Part shown: positions 25,364 to 33,972 of the stretch, piece by piece
Layout: each line of letters begins with the position of its first letter
Numbering within the stretch: position 1 is the stretch's first letter
Origin: Clostridia bacterium
GTDB taxonomy: Bacteria > Bacillota > Clostridia > Oscillospirales > Acutalibacteraceae
Assembly: GCA_017518415.1 (NCBI GenBank)
Contig: JAFWVC010000105.1
Location: forward strand, 1-34,812
Direction: 5' to 3'
Length of the DNA stretch: 34,812 bases
The notes under the pieces: model-generated
What the model was told of the DNA's origin: nothing
The model's database searches: none
What the model saw: only the letters and a program-made list of their open reading frames with translations
Program-made: the position numbers and the translations under genes

Positions 25364-26161
25364 ATGGCGGAAACCAACCGGATCACCGGCGAAGGCGGCT
25401 GCAAAGACGCCGTCTGCATCGACGCCGGGCGTGTATACGACAGTTGTTCCGACAAAGACTGTACGGAAGACCTGCGCGTGTATTTCACGGCAGAGGACCA
25501 GGCAGTCATCGACAGCGCAATCAGCGCGCGGGCCAAAAGCGCGGAAGTCATCACCACTTACATTGATGTGGAAACGCTCCCTTTTAACCGGGGGTATTAT
25601 TCCTGCGACCTGACTTTCTTCTTTGAAGTCAAGGTGGAAGTGTTTGCCAGCCGCACCGTCCCGAGCAGTATCCTCAACGGGCTTGCGGTATTCTCCAAAA
25701 AAGTGATTTTGTATGGCAGTGAAGGCAACGTGCAGGTGTTCAGCAGCGAGTACCGCGAGAACGGGCGGGACCCGCAGGAGATGCCGCGGCGGAATATGCC
25801 GCGCTGCGTGGTGCAGGTGGCGGAGCCGGTCGTGCTCAATACCCGCCTGGTACCGGTGTGCGACTGTCCGGCCGAATATACCTGCACCATTCCGGAAGCG
25901 TTGCAGACCCGTTACGGAGCACCGTTCGCCGACCCCGAAGACGGCAAGGCCGTGCTGGTGACGCTCGGCATTTTCAGCATCGTGCAGCTGGTGCGCAACG
26001 TGCAGATGCTTGTGCCGGTGTACGATTATTGTATTCCGGAGCATGAATGCGCGCCGACCGGCGACAACCCCTGCGACCTGTTCAAGAAAATGTGCTTCCC
26101 GGTGGACGACTTTTTCCCGCCGCAGAATGCGGGCAGCAACTGCGGCTGCAACCGCAGCTGA
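25364..26161 (+). CDS. Conserved Cys-rich clostridial protein, function unknown
   Basis: A 265-residue protein, ATG 25364 after GGGAGGG. It has no signal peptide or membrane segment. It holds about 17 Cys, mostly near the two ends: GGCKDAVCID and SCSDKDC at the start, CDCPAEYTC in the last third and CGCNRS at the very end. The middle (VETLPFNRGYYSCDLTFFFEVKVE, in two parts of conserved type, and KKVILYGSEGNVQVF) is beta-rich. I recall similar proteins across Clostridia, annotated only as hypothetical, and cannot check this here. Cys-rich cytosolic proteins with terminal Cys pairs are common among spore-coat components, and a sigma-K-like sequence lies upstream, so a sporulation role is a reasonable but unproven guess. 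It ends before a strong bidirectional terminator. Confidence 0.85.
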   Translation: MAETNRITGEGGCKDAVCIDAGRVYDSCSDKDCTEDLRVYFTAEDQAVIDSAISARAKSAEVITTYIDVETLPFNRGYYSCDLTFFFEVKVEVFASRTVPSSILNGLAVFSKKVILYGSEGNVQVFSSEYRENGRDPQEMPRRNMPRCVVQVAEPVVLNTRLVPVCDCPAEYTCTIPEALQTRYGAPFADPEDGKAVLVTLGIFSIVQLVRNVQMLVPVYDYCIPEHECAPTGDNPCDLFKKMCFPVDDFFPPQNAGSNCGCNRS

Positions 26162-26171
26162 ACGGTACGAC

Positions 26172-26199
26172 AAAAAGCCCCCTGATCAGGGGGCTTTTT
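26172..26199. terminator. Perfect bidirectional terminator
   Basis: A fully palindromic 28-nt sequence: A5, gccccctga, tcagggggc, T5. It serves the Cys-rich protein gene on the plus strand and tsaD on the minus strand, whose stop codon is 10 nt away. Confidence 0.93.
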
Positions 26200-26208
26200 A
26201 GCGGTTGC

Positions 26209-27216
26209 TTATTGTTCGATCGGCAGGGAGGCAAAGGCGTTAAGCGACAGATCGGCCGTATGCCCGGCCAGATATTCGTAATACGCCTGTGCGCCGATCA
26301 TGGCGGCGTTGTCGCCGCACAAAGCGAGCGGCGGCATATACAGCCGCAGGCCGGCTTTTTCGCAGGCGGCGGTCATGGCCGCCCGCAGGCCGGAGTTGGC
26401 CGACACCCCGCCGGCCAGCACAACGGTGCCGGCGCCCGTCTCGGCTGCGGCGCGCATGGTATGGTCCGTCAATATTTCTGCCACGGTGTGCTGCAGACTG
26501 GCGCACATGTCCGGCACGCAAATGCTTTCACCCTTTTGTTCCGCCTGGTGCAGCCGGTTGATCACGGCCGTTTTCAGGCCGGAAAAGCTGAAATCATACG
26601 GGTTGCCGTCCACGGCGGGCCGGGGCAGGGGAAAGGCGTGCGGATTGCCCTGCTGCGCCATACGGTCCAGCGCGATGCCGCCCGGATACGGCATGCCCAT
26701 GGAACGGGCCGCTTTGTCAAAGCATTCGCCGGCCGCGTCATCCCGCGTCTGGCCGATCATACGCAATCCGGTGTAGTCATCCAGATAAACCAGATGGCTG
26801 TGCCCGCCCGACACGACCAAGCAGAGGAAGGGCGGTTTCAGTTCCGGATGGGCCAGATAATTGGCGGCGATGTGGCCGCGCAGATGATGCACGGGAATCA
26901 GCGGCTTGCCGGCCGAAAAAGCCAGGCCTTTGGCAAAATTGACGCCCACCAGCAGCGCGCCGATCAGCCCCGGGGCGTAGGTAACGGCCACGGCGTCTAC
27001 GGCGTCGAGCCCAAGGCCTGCCTGCTGTAAAGCCTGCTTCGTCACAAGGGAAATTGCCTCCGTATGCCGGCGGCTGGCGATTTCCGGCACAACGCCGCCG
27101 TATATCCGGTGCTCTTCCACCTGCGTGGCCACGACGTTGGATAACAGCCGGCGGCCGTCTTCCACCACGGCGGCGGCCGTTTCGTCGCAGGAGGATTCGA
27201 TGGATAAGATGATCAT
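26209..27216 (-). CDS. tsaD: tRNA t6A transferase TsaD
   Basis: I choose the ATG at 27216 (335 residues), 10 nt after AAAGGCGG, over the TTG two codons upstream. The Kae1/TsaD signature is complete: LSIESSCDET at the start, the metal-binding H111-x3-H115 in HHLRGH, VVSGGHSHLV, LAGGVSANSGLR, and CGDNAAMIGAQA near the end. TsaD moves the threonylcarbamoyl group from threonylcarbamoyl-adenylate to A37 of tRNAs reading ANN codons, working with TsaB and TsaE, whose genes are not in this window. It is a stand-alone unit with its own promoter (27253-27281) and faces lgt divergently. The product is the substrate of MtaB encoded nearby. Confidence 0.96.
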   Translation of the reverse strand: MIILSIESSCDETAAAVVEDGRRLLSNVVATQVEEHRIYGGVVPEIASRRHTEAISLVTKQALQQAGLGLDAVDAVAVTYAPGLIGALLVGVNFAKGLAFSAGKPLIPVHHLRGHIAANYLAHPELKPPFLCLVVSGGHSHLVYLDDYTGLRMIGQTRDDAAGECFDKAARSMGMPYPGGIALDRMAQQGNPHAFPLPRPAVDGNPYDFSFSGLKTAVINRLHQAEQKGESICVPDMCASLQHTVAEILTDHTMRAAAETGAGTVVLAGGVSANSGLRAAMTAACEKAGLRLYMPPLALCGDNAAMIGAQAYYEYLAGHTADLSLNAFASLPIEQ

Positions 27217-27252
27217 ATACAAGATTCCGCCTTTTAGTTGTGGTATCGTCTT

Positions 27253-27281
27253 ATTATAGCGGCTTTTTGATGAAAAAGCAA
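27253..27281 (-). promoter_or_regulatory. Predicted sigma-A promoter for tsaD
   Basis: On the minus strand: TTGCTT, 17-nt spacer, TATAAT, 36 nt upstream of the chosen ATG. Confidence 0.72.
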
Positions 27282-27300
27282 TATCCGCCGATCTTTTCTC

Positions 27301-27329
27301 TTGACGGAACGGCGGCCGCGATATAAAAT
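27301..27329 (+). promoter_or_regulatory. Predicted sigma-A promoter for lgt
   Basis: TTGACG at 27301-27306, 17-nt spacer, TAAAAT at 27324-27329, 32 nt upstream of the lgt start. An overlapping TATAAA has a poorer 15-nt spacer. Confidence 0.65.
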
Positions 27330-27361
27330 AGAAGTATCAAAACATTGAAAGCGGGATCAAA

Positions 27362-28417
27362 ATGCTTATAAAAGCGGCAACGGAATGGATCACCTTTCCC
27401 AATCTCGGCTTCGAGATTGACGTAGACCCGGAGCTGTTCGCGTTTACCCTGTTCGGGCACGAGTTTTCCATCAAATGGTACGGTCTGCTGATCGCCGTCG
27501 GGTTTCTGCTGGCGGCCGCCTACTTTTTTGCCAGAGTCAAACGCATGAAACGGCCGGAACTGGATCCGGACCGCGTCATCGACGTGGCGCTGGTTTCCAC
27601 CATTTTTGCTTTTATCGGCGCCAGGCTGTATTATGTGCTGTTTTCCGGCCGGCTGTCGGAATATTTCGAAAAACCGCTGCGCATCCTGAACATTGCCGAG
27701 GGCGGGCTGGCTATTTACGGCGGTCTGCTGGCGGCTTTTCTCACGGCGTTGTGGATGTGCCGGCTGCGCAAGGTGGACGTACTGCGGCTGTTTGACTTTG
27801 CCTCTCTCAGCCTGCTGATCGGGCAATGCGTGGGCCGCTGGGGCAACTTTATCAATCAGGAAGCTTTCGGCACCAACACCGATCTGCCGTGGGCCATGTC
27901 CGGCAGCATCATCGCCGCGGGGATACACGGCACGGGGTACGACACCGCGCTGCCGGTCCATCCCACTTTTTTGTATGAGTCCCTTTGGTGTCTGCTCGGT
28001 TTTGTGGTTCTGCATATTGTCTCCTGCAAAGCATACAAATATAAAGGACAGCTTTTTTCGCTGTATATGGTCTGGTACGGTACGGGGCGTTTCTTTATCG
28101 AAAGCCTGCGGACCGACAGCCTGTATCTGTATAAGACCATCCGCGTATCTCAGCTGCTGGCGATCCTTTCGGTGCTGGCCGGCTGCGTGTTGCTGTATGT
28201 CTTTTATCTGAACAGCAAAAAGATGCCGCGCATGTTGCCCGTCGAAGAAGAAAAGGCGTCCGCCATTCTGCCGGATGCCGCGTCGGAAGAAGAGCGGCAG
28301 GAGCCGGATGCCGGCCGGGCGGCTGAAGAACCGGCAGAGGCCGGCGGCGTGCAGCCGGATGCGCCGGTCCTTTCCAAAGAGGAAGCGGAGTCCTCTCTGG
28401 AAACGGAGCAAAGGTAA
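27362..28417 (+). CDS. lgt: Prolipoprotein diacylglyceryl transferase Lgt, with acidic C-terminal tail
   Basis: A 351-residue polytopic membrane enzyme, ATG 27362 with a weak purine-rich site (GAAAGCGGG). It attaches diacylglycerol from phosphatidylglycerol to the lipobox Cys of preprolipoproteins, the step that would anchor the lipoproteins of the beta-helix array. Seen in sequence: IKWYGLLIAVGF, IARLYYV-type segment (IGARLYYV), EGGLAIYGG, the family signature GRWGNFINQEAFG, HPTFLYES and TGRFFIESLRTD. The catalytic part ends near residue 280. About 65 further residues, rich in Glu, Ala and Pro, form an extra tail that ordinary Lgt proteins lack. No terminator is visible after the gene, and the next promoter starts 16 nt downstream. 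Confidence 0.94.
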   Translation: MLIKAATEWITFPNLGFEIDVDPELFAFTLFGHEFSIKWYGLLIAVGFLLAAAYFFARVKRMKRPELDPDRVIDVALVSTIFAFIGARLYYVLFSGRLSEYFEKPLRILNIAEGGLAIYGGLLAAFLTALWMCRLRKVDVLRLFDFASLSLLIGQCVGRWGNFINQEAFGTNTDLPWAMSGSIIAAGIHGTGYDTALPVHPTFLYESLWCLLGFVVLHIVSCKAYKYKGQLFSLYMVWYGTGRFFIESLRTDSLYLYKTIRVSQLLAILSVLAGCVLLYVFYLNSKKMPRMLPVEEEKASAILPDAASEEERQEPDAGRAAEEPAEAGGVQPDAPVLSKEEAESSLETEQR

Positions 28418-28432
28418 ACGCGCCATTTGTTC

Positions 28433-28461
28433 TTGACTTTTTGTCGTTTTTTCTGTATAAT
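28433..28461 (+). promoter_or_regulatory. Strong predicted sigma-A promoter for the CxC membrane protein
   Basis: TTGACT at 28433-28438, 17-nt spacer, TATAAT at 28456-28461. It is the closest match to the consensus in the window, 32 nt before the ATG. Confidence 0.8.
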
Positions 28462-28493
28462 AAAATCAGTATGATTTGGAGAGGAGTTTTCAA

Positions 28494-28751
28494 ATGAAAG
28501 AGAAAAAATGCGGTTGGCTTTGCGTTGTACTCGTATCCGTTCTGGCAGCGGCTGTGACGGCGGCCGTATTGCTGCTGCGCGCCAAAAAGCGCCGTGAAGC
28601 GCTGTGCTTGTGTGAAGAGGAAGACGGTTGCGGCTGCGATTGCGGATGTGACTGCGCGTGCGATTGTGATGAATCCGCTGAAGAATCCGCCGAGGAACCC
28701 CCTGCAGAGTCCGCCGAAGAAAAAACCGAAGAACAGCCGGAAGAAAACTGA
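28494..28751 (+). CDS. Small single-pass membrane protein with CxC cluster and acidic tail
   Basis: An 85-residue protein; ATG 28494 lies 7 nt after GAGAGGAG. Residues 8-29 form one membrane segment preceded by KEKK, followed by a basic stop (RAKKRR), so the C-terminus is probably cytoplasmic. Then comes LCLCEEEDGCGCDCGCDCACDCD: about nine Cys in alternating CxC or CxD pattern (shown in parts: LCLC, then GCGCDCGCDCACDCD). The last 27 residues are almost all Glu, Ser, Ala and Pro. I do not recognise a family. The Cys/Asp run suggests metal binding, metallothionein-like, tethered to the membrane (inference). It has its own strong promoter and its own terminator, so it is a single-gene unit. Confidence 0.82.
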   Translation: MKEKKCGWLCVVLVSVLAAAVTAAVLLLRAKKRREALCLCEEEDGCGCDCGCDCACDCDESAEESAEEPPAESAEEKTEEQPEEN

Positions 28752-28756
28752 ATAAG

Positions 28757-28795
28757 AACGATACCCCTGAAAACGCTTTTTGGGGGTATCGTTTT
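28757..28795 (+). terminator. Terminator after the CxC membrane protein
   Basis: aacgatacccc (28757-28767) pairs with ggggtatcgtt (28783-28793), the loop holding a further short A/T stem. A four-T run follows. The stem ends about 40 nt before glmS. Confidence 0.75.
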
Positions 28796-28833
28796 GCAAC
28801 GCACCGCTTATTTTGAGCAAAGGAGTCACTTCT

Positions 28834-30660
28834 ATGTGTGGAATCGTCGGGTTCATCGGCCGCAAACCGGCAGCGCCGCTGCTGCTGGAAGGTCTGTCGA
28901 AACTGGAATATCGCGGGTATGATTCGGCCGGCATCGCCCTTGTGGGCGAAAAGGGGATAGAGATCTACAAATCCAAAGGCCGGCTGCAGATCCTTCGGGA
29001 CAAGATTCAGGACGGGAAAGACCTGCCGCAGACGGTAGGTATCGGGCATACCCGTTGGGCCACGCACGGCAAGCCCAGCGACGAAAACTCACATCCACAT
29101 CAAAGCAATGACGGCAATTTTGCCGTCGTGCATAACGGCATTATCGAAAACTACGCCGGTTTGAAGAAGGAACTGCAGGCGGAAGGGTTTACCTTTTTGT
29201 CCGAAACAGATACCGAAGTCGTCGCTCATTTGCTGCAAAAGTATTATAAAGGCGATTTCATGCTGGCTGTACGGCAGACGGTCGCCCGGCTGGAAGGCGC
29301 CTACGCGCTGGGCATTCTCTGTGCGGATTTTCCCAATCAGATCATCGCGGTACGGCGGGCCAGCCCGCTGATCGTCGGCCTTTCGCAGGACGCCAACTTC
29401 ATCGCGTCCGACATTCCGGCGGTATTGTCCCATACCAGGCGTTTTTTGCAGCTGGAGGACGGCGAGATGGCCCGGCTGACGTCCGGCGGCGTCGAATTGT
29501 TTGACGCGGACGGCCGGTTGGTGGAAAAGCAGGAGTTGAAAGTCTCCTGGGACGTCGACAGCGCCGAGAAGGGCGGTTACGCTCATTTTATGATCAAGGA
29601 GATCATGGAACAGCCCGACGTGATCCGCAAAACGGTTTCGCCCCGGCTGAAAGACGGCAAAGTTGTGCTGGACGGCGTCAAGCTGACGGAAGAACAACTG
29701 CGGAAGTTGAAAAAGTTGTATATCGTCGCATGCGGATCGGCCTATCACGTGGGGATGGTCGGCAAGTACGTCATCGAAAAAATGACCCGCATCCCGGTCG
29801 AGGTTGACTTGTCGTCCGAGTTCCGGTACCGGGATCCGATCGTCGACAAGGATTCTCTGGTGGTCATCATCAGCCAGTCCGGCGAAACGGCCGATACGCT
29901 GGAGGCGTTGAAGAACGCCAAGGCCAAGGGAGCCCGCATTTTGTCGATCGTCAACGTGGTCGGCAGTTCCATTGCCAGAGAAAGCGAAGACGTTCTCTAT
30001 ACGTGGGCAGGGCCGGAGATCTGCGTAGCTACCACAAAGGCGTATTCCACCCAGCTGGCGATGATGTATATTTTGGCTGCCTATATCGCGCAGACGCTGC
30101 AAACAGTACCGCAGGCGCAGCTGGATGCTTTTCTGGATGATCTGCTCCGGCTGCCGGAACAAATCGCCGAAGTGCTCAAGCTCGCACCGAAGCTCCAACA
30201 GATGGCGCAGCGCTACGCCTATCTGGAACACGCGTATTATATCGGCCGCAACGTGGATTACGCCGTTTCGCTGGAAGCATCGCTGAAACTGAAAGAGATC
30301 AGTTATATCCATTCCGAAGCGTATGCGGCGGGTGAGCTCAAACACGGACCGATCTCACTGATCGAAGACGGCACTTTTGTCGTCGGGCTTGCCTGCTGCG
30401 AGCGTCTGGCGGAAAAAATGCTTTCCAACGTTAAAGAGGTCAAGGCGCGCGGGGCAGAGGTGCTGGTCGTCACCAACGACCACGTGAAGGTCCATGCCGA
30501 CGAGGCAGATCATATTCTGCTTGTGCCTTACACCAATGAGATGATGTCCGGCTCGCTGGAAGTCGTCGTCATGCAGATGTTGGCATACTACATTGCGCTG
30601 GCCCGCAAGTGCGACATTGATAAACCGCGCAACCTCGCCAAAAGCGTTACCGTAGAATAA
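28834..30660 (+). CDS. glmS: Glutamine-fructose-6-phosphate aminotransferase GlmS
   Basis: I start at ATG 28834 (608 residues), 7 nt after AAAGGAG, because Met must be followed by the catalytic Cys (MCGIVGFIG), which becomes the N-terminal nucleophile after Met removal. The N-terminal half is the class II glutaminase (RGYDSAGIA, HTRWATHGKPSDENSHPH); the C-terminal half has two SIS sugar-isomerase domains (ACGSAYHVGM, SQSGETADTLEAL, AYAAGELKHGPISLIE) and ends in LAKSVTVE as usual. It makes glucosamine-6-phosphate from fructose-6-phosphate and glutamine, the first step to UDP-GlcNAc and peptidoglycan. The 82-nt leader is too short for a glmS ribozyme. A terminator follows immediately. Confidence 0.97.
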   Translation: MCGIVGFIGRKPAAPLLLEGLSKLEYRGYDSAGIALVGEKGIEIYKSKGRLQILRDKIQDGKDLPQTVGIGHTRWATHGKPSDENSHPHQSNDGNFAVVHNGIIENYAGLKKELQAEGFTFLSETDTEVVAHLLQKYYKGDFMLAVRQTVARLEGAYALGILCADFPNQIIAVRRASPLIVGLSQDANFIASDIPAVLSHTRRFLQLEDGEMARLTSGGVELFDADGRLVEKQELKVSWDVDSAEKGGYAHFMIKEIMEQPDVIRKTVSPRLKDGKVVLDGVKLTEEQLRKLKKLYIVACGSAYHVGMVGKYVIEKMTRIPVEVDLSSEFRYRDPIVDKDSLVVIISQSGETADTLEALKNAKAKGARILSIVNVVGSSIARESEDVLYTWAGPEICVATTKAYSTQLAMMYILAAYIAQTLQTVPQAQLDAFLDDLLRLPEQIAEVLKLAPKLQQMAQRYAYLEHAYYIGRNVDYAVSLEASLKLKEISYIHSEAYAAGELKHGPISLIEDGTFVVGLACCERLAEKMLSNVKEVKARGAEVLVVTNDHVKVHADEADHILLVPYTNEMMSGSLEVVVMQMLAYYIALARKCDIDKPRNLAKSVTVE

Positions 30661-30671
30661 CAGGTTCACAG

Positions 30672-30698
30672 GCCCTCTGCCGCCGCAGAGGGCTTTTT
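30672..30698 (+). terminator. Intrinsic terminator after glmS
   Basis: gccctctgc (30672-30680), loop cgcc, gcagagggc (30685-30693), then T5: a classical terminator. Confidence 0.93.
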
Positions 30699-30737
30699 CT
30701 TTGCAAAAAGCAGCGCAAAAATAGGAACAAATGTCGA

Positions 30738-30767
30738 TTGACAACCAGCCGAAAAATATGGTATTCT
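30738..30767 (+). promoter_or_regulatory. Predicted sigma-A promoter for the GH38 gene
   Basis: Perfect TTGACA at 30738-30743, 18-nt spacer, TATTCT at 30762-30767, 33 nt before the start codon. Confidence 0.7.
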
Positions 30768-30800
30768 CAAACCGCAACATATCGACAGGAGGTATATATC

Positions 30801-33800
30801 ATGCTGATCCCTCATTCCGTGTTTGACAAGTTGAACCTGATTTGCGCGGAGTACGAAAAACTCCGCTTTGCCGACGTTACCGAACTGCCGTGTGAACGGT
30901 TCGATACCTATGCCCATTTTCGTACGCTGCCCGCCGGGGAGTATACGCCGATCCGCCGGGGAGATCCTTTCGGCGACGACGACCTGACGATGTGGGTACG
31001 CTCCGTCTTTATTATGCCGCAGGAGCTGGACGGCAAGCCGGTATTCGTGCATTACGAGAACACCGGTATGGAAGCGCTGCTGGAGGTGGACGGCGTCCAC
31101 CTCGGCGGGCTGGACAGCAACCATCATTTTGTCCGCATCACACCCTGTGCCGCGGGCGGGCGGCAGCACGTGCTGGGTATTGAAAGCTATTCCGGCCGCA
31201 CGCTGCAGGGGGTGCATATCCATGATGTGCCGGGCGCAGATGCCGCCACCGTCGTAACGAAAAACTGCCGCCGGTTTGCCGGCGTCTTCCTGAGTGTGGA
31301 AAACCCGGTCGTCACGCAGCTGGTGTTTGATCTGCGCACGCTGCTGCAGCAATACAGTATATTTGAGGATCATCACTTTCGCAAAGCCCGCCTGGCCAAC
31401 TGCCTGCAAGGCGTGTTTACCGATTTGTACGCCTTGCCGGAGGAACACACGCCGGAGGAATATATGCCCGGCGTACAAAAAGCCATTCAACGGATGCGGC
31501 CGCTGTTGCAGGACCATAACGGTCCGAGTGCGCCGGAGTGTATCACAATGGGGCACTCTCATTTGGATACCGCCTGGCGCTGGACTTTGGAGGAGACGAA
31601 ACGTAAATGCGGCCGTACCTATTCCAGCATGGTCAACCTGCTGGACCAGTATCCGGATTTCTGCTTTATCCAATCCTCGCCGTACCACGCGGAGCTGACC
31701 AAAGATAATTATCCGGACGTGTTTGAACGCATCCTGTATCATTATCGCCGCGGCAAATGGGAGCCGAACGGCGCGATGTATATCGAACCGGACTGCAACC
31801 TGACCTCCGGCGAGTCGCTGGCCCGCCAGCTGCTTATCGGCCAGCGCACGACCCGGGAACTGTTTGACGGTTATACGGCGGATACCCTCTGGCTGCCGGA
31901 CACCTTCGGCTATTCCGCCGCGCTGCCGCAGCTGCTGCGTCTGGCGCACGTCAAATACTTCTGTACTACCAAACTGTACTGGAACGAGACAAACCGTTTT
32001 CCGTACGATACCTTTTATTGGAAAGGGCTGGACGGAGAATGCAGGGTACTGGCTCATTTCCACAAGGTGCATTTCCATCCCGATCCCGCCACGTTGGACA
32101 GCTTCTGGAAGGCGATCGTACAGCATAAAGACGTACAGAACGCCTTCCTGGCTCCGTTCGGCTACGGGGACGGCGGCGGCGGCCCGATGCATGAAATGAT
32201 CGAGGAGGCCTTGCGCCTGCGCGACCTGGAAGGTACACCCAAAACGCGCTTCGGCACCGTCAGTGAGTGCATGACACAGTTGGAAAAGGGGAGCGACGCC
32301 ATCCCGGAATACTGCGGGGAACTGTATCTGGAAGTACATCGCGGCACGCTGACCTCACTGGCAAAGACCAAAAAGCTGCACCGCCGCGCCGAGCAAAACC
32401 TGCATCATGCCGAATATCTTTGCGCGGTGGCTATGAAAGCCGGCATGCCGTACCCGGCGGACGCCTTTACCCGCCTTTGGAAGACGTTACTGGTCAACGA
32501 GTTCCACGACATCCTGCCCGGCACCAGCATTGCTCCGGTCAACGACCGCTGCCATCAGGAGCTGCAGCAGATCATCGACGAAACCGACGAGTGGATCAAG
32601 ACGGCGGCCGCCGTACTCACGCAGCCTGCCGGCGGGTACACGCTGTTTAACACCCTCGGCTGGGACAGGACCTCTTTGCTCAAGCTGCCGATCCCGATCG
32701 GCATGCAGGCGGAGGGCGCCGTGACCCAGAACGTGCAGGACGTGTTCGGCCATGCGTATCAGTTGTGCGCGGGCCTGCGTATCCCGGCCGGCGGCAGCGC
32801 ATACGTCACCGCCGTGCCGGAGCAGGAGGCGGAACGGAGCGCTTCGCCCTTCCGCTATGACGGGCGCACGCTGACAACGCCCTTCGCTGTCATCACGTTT
32901 GAAAAGGACGGCACCATCGCCTCCTGGATCGACCGGCCATCCGGCAGGCAGCTAGTCCGGGAAGGCGGCCGATTCAACGGTTTTTCCGTCGGCGAGGACG
33001 CCCCCACATACTGGGATAACTGGGATATCAATTATGACCAGAAGTTCAAACGCCATGCGGACAACCGCCTGCTCTCCCGCACGGTCACGGCGGACGGGCC
33101 GCTCAGCCTGCGTATCGAAAGCTGCTACCTTGTGGCCGAAGCCTCGCGCATCACACAGCAAATGGTGGTATACGCCACTACGCCGCAGGTCGATTTCGAA
33201 ACCATTGTCGACTGGAAAGAGCGGCACGTGCTGCTGAAAACCGTGTTCGATACCTCAATCTTTTCCGACACCGTGCGCAACGAGACGCAGTTTGGTTTTT
33301 TGGACCGGCCGACGACCGAGAACAATTCGGAGCAGCGCGCCAAGTTCGAAGTGTCGCAGCATAAATGGAGCGATCTGTCAGACAGCGGTTTCGGCGTCGC
33401 TTTGCTGAACGATTGCAAGTACGGCATTGCCGCGCGGGGAGGAAGCCTGTCGCTGTCGTTGCTCAAGAGCGGCACCCACCCGGATCCGCGTGCGGACGAG
33501 GGGCGGCACACCTTTATCTATTCGCTGCTGCCGCACAACGGCCCGTTCTCGGTGGAAACAGTGGTGCGTCCCGCGTACGAACTCAACTATGCACCGATCG
33601 TGCAGGCCGGTGCGCGCCCCGCCGCACAAACGGTGCCGCTGTGCGTCGACTGCGCCGACGTCATTGTGGAAACGCTGAAAAAGGCCGAGGATGAAAACGC
33701 CTGGATCGTGCGGTGCTACGAAGCGGGCCGCATGGGTACTTTTGCAAATTTCCGTTTTGATCCGTGCGTGCGGACGGTGGAGGAAGTTGACCTGCTGGAG

Positions 33801-33890
33801 GAAAAAACGGCCGACGTACCGCTGGAAGAGGGGAAAGCGACCGTTTACTTCAAGCCGTTTGAAATCAAGACATTCAAACTCGCTTTTTGA
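30801..33890 (+). CDS. Glycoside hydrolase family 38 alpha-mannosidase
   Basis: I start at ATG 30801 (1029 residues), behind AGGAGG; the longer open frame back to 30738 would overlap the promoter. GH38 features in order: zinc-binding and substrate motif GHSHLDTAW (His254, Asp256), the nucleophile in WLPDTFGYSA (Asp367), GYGDGGGGP, and the third-domain metal His in NEFHDILPGTS (His569). The C-terminal half is the beta-sandwich of GH38 (DNWDINYD, FGFLDRPTTEN). The length is normal for the family. There is no signal peptide, so it acts in the cytoplasm, presumably trimming imported alpha-mannosides with retention of configuration. It stands alone between terminator and promoter, with no transporter or sugar kinase next to it, so its substrate cannot be narrowed. 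Confidence 0.94.
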   Translation: MLIPHSVFDKLNLICAEYEKLRFADVTELPCERFDTYAHFRTLPAGEYTPIRRGDPFGDDDLTMWVRSVFIMPQELDGKPVFVHYENTGMEALLEVDGVHLGGLDSNHHFVRITPCAAGGRQHVLGIESYSGRTLQGVHIHDVPGADAATVVTKNCRRFAGVFLSVENPVVTQLVFDLRTLLQQYSIFEDHHFRKARLANCLQGVFTDLYALPEEHTPEEYMPGVQKAIQRMRPLLQDHNGPSAPECITMGHSHLDTAWRWTLEETKRKCGRTYSSMVNLLDQYPDFCFIQSSPYHAELTKDNYPDVFERILYHYRRGKWEPNGAMYIEPDCNLTSGESLARQLLIGQRTTRELFDGYTADTLWLPDTFGYSAALPQLLRLAHVKYFCTTKLYWNETNRFPYDTFYWKGLDGECRVLAHFHKVHFHPDPATLDSFWKAIVQHKDVQNAFLAPFGYGDGGGGPMHEMIEEALRLRDLEGTPKTRFGTVSECMTQLEKGSDAIPEYCGELYLEVHRGTLTSLAKTKKLHRRAEQNLHHAEYLCAVAMKAGMPYPADAFTRLWKTLLVNEFHDILPGTSIAPVNDRCHQELQQIIDETDEWIKTAAAVLTQPAGGYTLFNTLGWDRTSLLKLPIPIGMQAEGAVTQNVQDVFGHAYQLCAGLRIPAGGSAYVTAVPEQEAERSASPFRYDGRTLTTPFAVITFEKDGTIASWIDRPSGRQLVREGGRFNGFSVGEDAPTYWDNWDINYDQKFKRHADNRLLSRTVTADGPLSLRIESCYLVAEASRITQQMVVYATTPQVDFETIVDWKERHVLLKTVFDTSIFSDTVRNETQFGFLDRPTTENNSEQRAKFEVSQHKWSDLSDSGFGVALLNDCKYGIAARGGSLSLSLLKSGTHPDPRADEGRHTFIYSLLPHNGPFSVETVVRPAYELNYAPIVQAGARPAAQTVPLCVDCADVIVETLKKAEDENAWIVRCYEAGRMGTFANFRFDPCVRTVEEVDLLEEKTADVPLEEGKATVYFKPFEIKTFKLAF

Positions 33891-33972
33891 CCAAAGCGTA
33901 CGGTTATTCGTCAAAACGAACAAAATAATCTGAAGGTTGTGAAGATAAACGGTTTTTTTGGGAAGATTTCGC

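Noticed and set aside
26047-27030. 327-codon plus-strand frame
   Set aside because: It crosses a perfect terminator and is antisense to tsaD.
28752-28833. glmS ribozyme upstream of glmS
   Set aside because: Only about 80 nt are available, and part of that is the upstream gene's terminator hairpin; a glmS ribozyme core needs well over 100 nt.
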